A stretch of DNA of 64,000 nucleotides from Tillus elongatus (taxonomy: Eukaryota > Arthropoda > Insecta > Coleoptera > Cleridae): the NCBI GenBank assembly GCA_964006375.1, contig OZ023264.1, forward strand, positions 10,860,225-10,924,224, given 5' to 3'. A program made the translations under genes and the position numbers. Positions 57,430 to 64,000 of this stretch are shown here, piece after piece; position 1 is the stretch's first letter, and the number at the start of each line of letters is the position of its first letter. The notes beneath the pieces were generated by a model. That model saw only the letters and a program-made list of their open reading frames with translations. It searched no databases and was not told the origin of the DNA.

Positions 57430-59322
57430 ATGTATTTAAATACCACATTTTTTATCTTACTAATGTTTGTAATGTTATTTACAATAAGAGCTAATAAAAT
57501 GATTCTAAATGAAACAGATGTCTATCGTAATCTTAGAAGATGCACTAAAGAAATTTTTCTTAAATTGATCGCAGAAAATACTGCTATTTTCATAAATAGC
57601 AAGAGCTCGCTCTGATATTTAATCTATGACGACAACTTTTTGAAAACAATTATGAGGAAAGATATAGCTATATTGCAATTAGGCATAGAATCAAGTGAAC
57701 CGATTTTTTTCAAATCATATAAAGAGGGTACTGAAATATTTTTATTAGAATTCGATAATATTGACAGCCTCAAATCTTCGATCCAAGTTGTCAGACAAAA
57801 AGAAGTATGGAACCCAGAAAGCAAATTTTTTATTGTACCTATACTTTTCAACATATCCTTGTCACAAATTATGGAAACTTTAATCGAAAGAAATATATTC
57901 AACGTTCTTATTATACTACAATCACAAGAAATTTCTAAAATTAATATGTTTTCATGGGTACCGCAATCAAAGGACGGGGTGACACACGATGTTGACAATG
58001 TAAAATATGTTGGGCACTGTGATGAGGTATCCGTAAGCATTAGAAATAGACCTTTTAATATAAAATTCACTGATTACAAGGACTTTGTAGTAAATGTGGC
58101 AACAAGCGTACCACCAGCAAATACTAATTCAGAACCAGACAATTACAAACCAAAACAACCTAGTTTGGAATTCTTACTTTTTAAAACTGTTATTACTCAT
58201 TTGGGAATGAGAGCTAATATAACCATCTATAGCAACCATTTTTCTGAATTACTAGAGAATGGCACATACACGGGCTTAATTGGAAAACTAAATAGAGAGG
58301 AAATATACATTGCAGCCTCTCTATATGGTACAATAGAAGACAGACGAAAAAATTTTGATGTTAGTGTTCCAATTCATGCAGGCGCTGTCCAATGGTGCGT
58401 ACCTCAAGCGAAAGCAATACCAAAATGGAAGTTGTTGGTGCATAATTTGGATAGCCCTCAGTTGTTTGTCATGGCTTTATTCTTATTGTCAACTGGAGTT
58501 TTGATTTGGATTATGCATTTTTTTCTGCCTCAAGAAATAAGCACTTATACTAACTTTAATAACTGTTATCTAGCGCTATGGTCCACAACCTTTGGTCAAG
58601 CTGTGAGTAGGCAACCTATTTCTGCCTCAATAAGGGTTGTATATATTCTTTATGTCTTCTATTCTCTTCAGGCGTCCACTGATTACATATCTTCTTTGAC
58701 TGCGTCAGTGACAAACCCGTACCATGAACACCAAATCAAAACACAAGAAGAACTAGTGAATAAAAACTTTACTCTACGCGGTTATCCAATTTATGTGGCG
58801 TATTTTGAGGATCACGAGCACATAAAAAATTCGATACTAACACAAATAGGTAACTACAGCTTGCTAGATAATTTAAAAGATGTTGCAAATGGGGGTAAAA
58901 TAGCAGCCTTGGTTTTTGACAAAGAATACCATTACCTAAGTTTTTATTTGGACAAAGAAGAACAAGCACGTCTGTATTTCTTACGAAAAAATGTGGCCAG
59001 TGCTTTTGCGGGAGTTTTAATAAGAAAAAATTTTTTCTTGACAAAAGCTATTAACGTATTGCTCTCTAGACTTATCAATGCTGGTTTTACCAGTAATTGG
59101 AATAACAGATTATCAGTTTGGAAGAAGAGTCGGCGCAATCGAACATCTTCATCAAATCAAATGTTAAATTTGAATCACTTATTAACTGTTTTTATTCTTC
59201 TTGGAATAGGGTTGGGAACATCTTGCCTTGTGTTTTTGTTAGAGTTGTTAAGTGGCAGGCAAATCAGCAACATGCTCATTGATCTTTCCTTATTTGCTTT
59301 TCTGCTGCCTATGCATATGTAA
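57430..59322 (+). CDS. Divergent ionotropic receptor with in-frame UGA
   Basis: A ligand-gated ion-channel-like chemoreceptor of the insect IR family, predicted in dendritic membranes of sensory neurons. A single exon of 631 codons runs from ATG 57,430 to TAA 59,322. It opens with a signal peptide (FFILLMFVMLF), and codon 62 (57,613-57,615) is UGA. The rest is open: an extracellular ligand-binding part, TM1 (FVMALFLLSTGVLIWIMHFF, about residues 340-362), the pore loop (NNCYLALWSTTFGQ), TM2 with the glutamate-receptor-like SLTASV and PYHEHQIKTQEEL, and TM3 (LLTVFILLGIGLGTSCLVFL, about 578-602). The absence of introns suits the divergent IR class. Translation could instead start at 57,640, but that would lose the signal peptide. 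Confidence 0.85.
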
Positions 59323-59551
59323 ACTGATGAAAATAAAATCTATAAAGCAATTGGTAATGTCTTCTTTCAAACAGAAACAGTAGCAATATTTCTTGCAAGA
59401 ACAAATTAACTGGAATCGGTTAGCCAGGAAAATCTGAACTGTTTTTCGAGATTGGTTATCGGTCTCCTTTGAGAAGTGTTTTGTATCTCCAAAAATATCA
59501 AAGCTACGGGAACCAAATTATCAAATTCGATACGCCGGTTTATATTATAAA

Positions 59552-60004
59552 AACTCGGGACGCAGCATGTGCGTTATGGTAGTGAATTTTTATTAAATGC
59601 TTCAAATTTAAATAACTCAATTTTCTATAAACTTAGAGAGTTTAATTTTAATACTTAGTAATGTTTTTCCTAAGGCAAGATATCCACAAAATTTCATTAA
59701 AATAACTTTGTAATTTTCGGAGAAAAACATTTTTTTCGAAAGAAAATTTAAAATTTGAATAACTCAATTTTTTCTAAACTTAGAAAGTTGAATTTTGGTA
59801 CGTAGTAAGGTTGAGGCAACATATATAGTAAATTTCATTAAAACAGCTTTGTTACTTTTGGAGAAAAAAATTTTTCTAAAGAAAACTCAAAAATTTTCCG
59901 GAAAACCCCGTCTGATTTTTCTGGATAACGAACTCATCCAAGCCATTAATAAAAGACAGGCACTTGCCAAGTTTAATCGAAATCGGTTAATTATTTTTTG
60001 AGTT

Positions 60005-60095
<91 letters not shown>

Positions 60096-60112
60096 ATATA
60101 AAAATTAAACCT
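59552..60112 (+). mobile_element. HINE-like element, 3'-truncated
   Basis: Starts TCGGGACGCAGCATGTGCGT, with two diverged core repeats and a (TA)n tract at 60,006-60,091. It then stops shortly after AAACATATAAAAATT; the rest of the 3' domain is absent. Confidence 0.65.
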
Positions 60113-60734
60113 ATTTACAAATGAACTTCAATAAGATATTATGCTGTGACAATACCTCTCTCAAGCACCCTAAAATATAATCAAAATGTGCACAGTTATA
60201 TATGTTTTATTTCTTTTTCCCTTGTCTTAATACACTACATATTTTACTTATTTGATTTCATAAATAGTCGGTTAATAGTGACTTGGAATGAAGTAGACAC
60301 CACATCTTCAAACATATTAAGAGAATATGAGTAAATCAACAGCAACTGGGAATGAATTCGGTCAGTCCCCCAGCCACGTGGTTAAAAAACACTGGTTGTA
60401 TGAGTGGTTACAACTCTACCTCTAAATAAATGGACTGTAACAGCGGCAGAAGCAGAAGTCAATGGAAGCTGTGTGTATTCGGAAAGAAACTATTGACTAT
60501 TAATAACAACAATTGACTAAAAACGCTGCGAGTTGTAAGGAAAAAAATAATCATACTACAGAGGTGATAATTGATAATAAATTAGAATAGGGTTATATAT
60601 AATCGTAAATGCTTCCAATGATTAACAATCAGTGAATTCAGTATTATTGACATTTCTCTGAAACTTAAAAATGAATTTCATGAGTCAATAAGAGAAGCAT
60701 TGACTAACCAACAGCAACCACATACTTATGATTT
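60113..60734. other. No recognised gene
   Basis: AT-rich sequence with no supported exon or element end. Confidence 0.4.
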
Positions 60735-61022
60735 AAACATAAATGTTTCAAATTTGAATAGCTCAATTTTCTGTAACCCTAGAAAGCTGAATTTTGGCAC
60801 ATAGTTACCTATTCCCCAAAGCAATATGTAGACCAAATTTGATCGAAATTTTCGGGAAAAAATTTTTTTTTGAAAGAAAACTCAAAATTTTTCCGGAAAA
60901 CCCCGTCCGATTTTCCTGGCCAACGAACTCATCCAAGCCATTAATAAAAGAAAGGCACTTGCCGAGTTTCATCTAAATCGGTTAATTATTTTTTGAGTTA
61001 TCAGACGGATACATATATATAT

Positions 61023-61078
<56 letters not shown>

Positions 61079-61210
61079 ATATAAAAATTCAAACTGACCC
61101 CGGATATGGGTTCTAGGGGTCCTAATTCGCGCTCATTTGAAAGAATTTTTGCAAAGTCTCACCATCGATACCTCTCTATAAGTGATTTTTTTAAATAAAA
61201 ATTCACTAAA
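60735..61210 (+). mobile_element. HINE-like element, 5'-truncated
   Basis: It enters in the core (TCAATTTTCTGTAACCCTAG), with a TA tract interrupted by TAGATA at 61,013-61,075, the 3' domain and a hairpin end ATTCACTAAAA. It is closely related to the copy at 10,808-11,488, sharing the variant TTTGCAAAGTCTCACCATCG. Confidence 0.7.
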
Positions 61211-61683
61211 AGCTAAACTATGTTCCAAGATTTAGATCTTGCCCTTACCGGCCTTTCAAAGTAGTATTAACCTTAATTACCAAAGAAAAGAAAACTGCTA
61301 ATGATTAAGTTAATATTTTAAAATTGAAGTTAAAAGTTTATTATTTTAAATACAAATTTTATGGAGGCTTTTCCTGATGTCGTTCTGGTTACTCAACAGG
61401 TTAAAAACAATTATATTGACCAATTGGGAATATTAAAAGTTTAATTAAAGCAGATACATACTTTATCTGGCCTCATTTTTACCAAAACCTCAATTTTTTC
61501 AGACTTTTAGTACAAACTTCTGACATTTAAGATAGATAACGGTATTAGCTCGATATCTCGGTATTCACTATAAAAATATATTTTTTTATACTGCTGATGA
61601 ACGTAATAAAACACTGGTAAGGAGGTTTATCACAATAATACTCGTAGCCAAGAGTGAAACACTACAATACTTTTCAGCCAAAT

Positions 61684-61840
<157 letters not shown>

Positions 61841-63104
61841 CAACGTGGTATTTTTGTAAATCCCCGTTTCAATTAATCATCTCCATAGTTGGTTTCATAT
61901 TCCGGGTGAAGATCGTCATTTTAATTAAAATACTCAATTCCCCCAATCGACGCCGCTGTCAATGGTATCGATCTATCTCTCTTTCCCTGATATCTACTTC
62001 AGGCCGATATTTCGATATTTATCGGAACGAGGTAGGAAATTGATAACGCTGAGACGAGGGTATCGTGCAGAACCTGCGGCGCTGGTAAAGTGAGGAAAAT
62101 TTATATCGTTCTCTGAATAGTGAACTTGTGCATTAATAGAAAAGTGTTGTTCTCTTCTGGGCGAAAAATTTTTTTGATAATCCAAAACACCAAAGTGAAA
62201 TTAGCAGTCAGAATCTAGAAGGAAAAGACTCACGTCTTGTTAATTTTAAAAAAACTGTTGTTTTGTATAAATCGCAGCCGTTACGTTGGATAATATCACT
62301 TGTCATACTCAATTGGCAATTACCCAGAAGATATTTAGACACGGAAGTATATACATAGAAAGGACAGAGAAAATGCGTAATAATTTGGAAAGTTAGTCTA
62401 GAAAAGTTAAATACAGCCTTTTCCGGCATACGTCAATTTTCTGAATTTATTTGGTAAACTAAGCTTTGTCGGAGTGAAGACTTATTTGGTTTGGTGTTAC
62501 GAAACAATATAGCAGTCAAAGTTTGACCCAGAGTTTAAAACCAATAACCTAAGGTAATACTTTTCTGATATTATTATTATACATACCAGAAGATAGAGAG
62601 AGAGAGAGAGAGCGATCTTCGAAGAGTTACCTACAAATTTGTGGTTTATGGACTTGCTAAAATAAGTGAACTTATTTACGATTCTATTTTTTTGTTCTTG
62701 TGAAAATTAAATAAAATACTTTTGGATGTTCAATTTCTTAATATAATAATAACGTATCTTTGTATTTATAATGTAACGACATACGTTTGCAAACAGCCTG
62801 TCGCATAATTATTATTGTTAATCTTACACTTTTATAAAGCTTGTTTTTGTTAAAGGATTTTCAATTAGACAACTAATAAATTGGAGCAAGGGTTCACACC
62901 TTAGTATTAGTAGTGGTTTAAAATAAATAAATTATCAAATTAAATTTTTAGTAGGTTTTTCTATAGTTTTTCCAAATTAAATTAAATTATAGTGGCATCC
63001 CTGACAGTTTTACTTTCCTTTCTTGTAGATATCTATTTTAAACGGATACCGATAATAAAAATCAGTTCCCTTATTTTCAAAAAAAAAATAATTTGAAATT
63101 AGCG
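61841..63104. other. No recognised gene; (GA)n run
   Basis: No supported exon. A GA dinucleotide run lies at 62,594-62,612. The segment at 61,900-62,180 is less AT-rich but carries no frame that I can name. Confidence 0.4.
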
Positions 63105-63107
63105 TAG

Positions 63108-63175
<68 letters not shown>

Positions 63176-64000
63176 CATATCGATGACTCAAAAGATAATG
63201 GGTCAATTTTGATGATATTTAGTACGCATCTTCGTTTTGTAAGTGGCTTGGATAAGTTCGTTAGCCAGGAAAATCGGACCAGTTTTCCGGGAAAATTTTG
63301 GATTTTCTTTTAGAAAATTTTTGTGCCTCGGAAAATGATAGAGCTATGAACAACCAAATTTGGCGTATATATTTCCACTATCACAGTTACCATACACGCC
63401 GAAATTCATATCTCTAGGTTGATAGAAAGAAAAGTTATAGGCCTTTTAAGAGAAAAAAAAAATAAGGTGCCACTGGTTAACAGAGGAAAGCACAAGAGCA
63501 AAATATTTTGTGTGACTAACAAAACTAGTTGAATATTACATACAACCGTTAAGTTTTCTTGACGCATTTTTCTTCCTAAAACGTCAAAATCTCGATTTAA
63601 AACTTCAAAATTGGTACCTTCTGACAGCGAATTTGAAACAAATATGAATTATGTAGAAGATTTGTCGTAATAAATGTGTTTTACAAAGCCTTATGCTTCA
63701 GCTTCAACCATCATTGTTCCTCGTTTTACTGAAATATTTGCGGAGAATCCATTTCAAAGAGATCCCGTTTCTGATGCTTCGGCAGTAGTTTCAGCTATAT
63801 AGTTTATGGTTTAATAGTCTATATTTTAGCAACTTTTCGTAGAAAAAATTCGTTATGGAGAGGACCGCGACTTATGAATTTTTAAAAGATTTCTTCAAAT
63901 GAGCGCGAACTAGAACCCCTAAAACCCATATACGAGATCAGTTTCAGTTTTTGTCTGTTTACACATATACAGGGTGACGCATTTCTACGGTAAAGCTTAA
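63105..64000 (-). mobile_element. HINE-like element, long diverged copy, cut by window end
   Basis: A (TA)n tract at 63,110-63,170 is followed by the core (GGCTTGGATAAGTTCGTTAG, TTTTCCGGGAAAATTTTG). From 63,840 there is a second 3'-domain-like block (AGATTTCTTCAAATGAGCGC) and then CAGGGTGACGC. The same order occurs at 7,096-7,745. The 5' terminus lies beyond the window. Confidence 0.55.

Noticed and set aside
62208..62429. Short frames in 61.8-63.1 kb
   Set aside because: Short, no domain, no splice signals and AT-rich context; chance frames.

Overview
The window is a gene-poor, AT-rich, transposon-saturated piece of an insect nuclear genome. It contains GT-AG spliced exons, an insect chemosensory-type ionotropic receptor, and many arthropod-style mobile elements. 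A beetle is a reasonable guess: there is an interstitial array mixing TCAGG and TTAGG pentamers at 36,654-36,683, and TCAGG is the telomere repeat of some beetles. The sequence alone does not prove the order.

Host genes are few. (1) Three minus-strand exons (42,761-43,096; 25,946-26,278; 22,499-22,696) join in frame into the C-terminal half of an NRF-6-type multi-pass acyltransferase. The intron between the first two is 16.5 kb and packed with transposons. (2) A plus-strand, intronless divergent ionotropic receptor lies at 57,430-59,322 and is open throughout except for one in-frame UGA at codon 62. (3) A tandem paralogue of that receptor, with its upstream region, lies at 52,263-56,230. It is a wrecked pseudogene but carries the same UGA at the same place. 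(4) A lone acidic plus-strand exon lies at 49,985-50,266. (5) One exon of G-protein beta 5 (minus, 55,472-55,640) appears to have been carried in by a LINE rather than to be a resident gene.

Repeats make up most of the rest. The commonest is a non-autonomous family, here called HINE-like, with more than 20 full or partial copies. Its 5' end reads CTCTGGACGCAGCAAGTGCG, followed by TAGTGAATTTT. The inside carries 141-bp tandem monomers and a long (TA)n tract. The 3' end is a hairpin closing with AAAATTCACTA. This layout (subterminal inverted repeat, internal microsatellite, 3' hairpin, insertion into A/T runs, no long target duplication) matches Helentron-associated elements of the DINE-1 type. 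The (TA)n tracts have in turn received TA-targeting mariner-like elements at 29.3-42.5 kb and a palindromic Penelope-like unit at 18.8-19.2 kb.

Layout: 1-8.2 kb, HINE-like copies and a degenerate L1/Tx1-like LINE; 8.2-12.6 kb, a broken hAT with nested insertions; 13.3-18.0 kb, two LINE-J1 copies and a piggyBac remnant; 18.4-22.3 kb, two palindromic Penelope-like units; 22.5-43.1 kb, the NRF-6-like gene with LINE-J2 copies, an inverted satellite-like block and four mariner-type elements; 43.5-50.9 kb, a Gypsy remnant, HINE-like copies, a non-autonomous hAT with clean target duplication and the acidic exon; 50.9-59.3 kb, LINE-J1 copies and the receptor pair; 59.3-64 kb, HINE-like copies in otherwise unrecognised AT-rich DNA.
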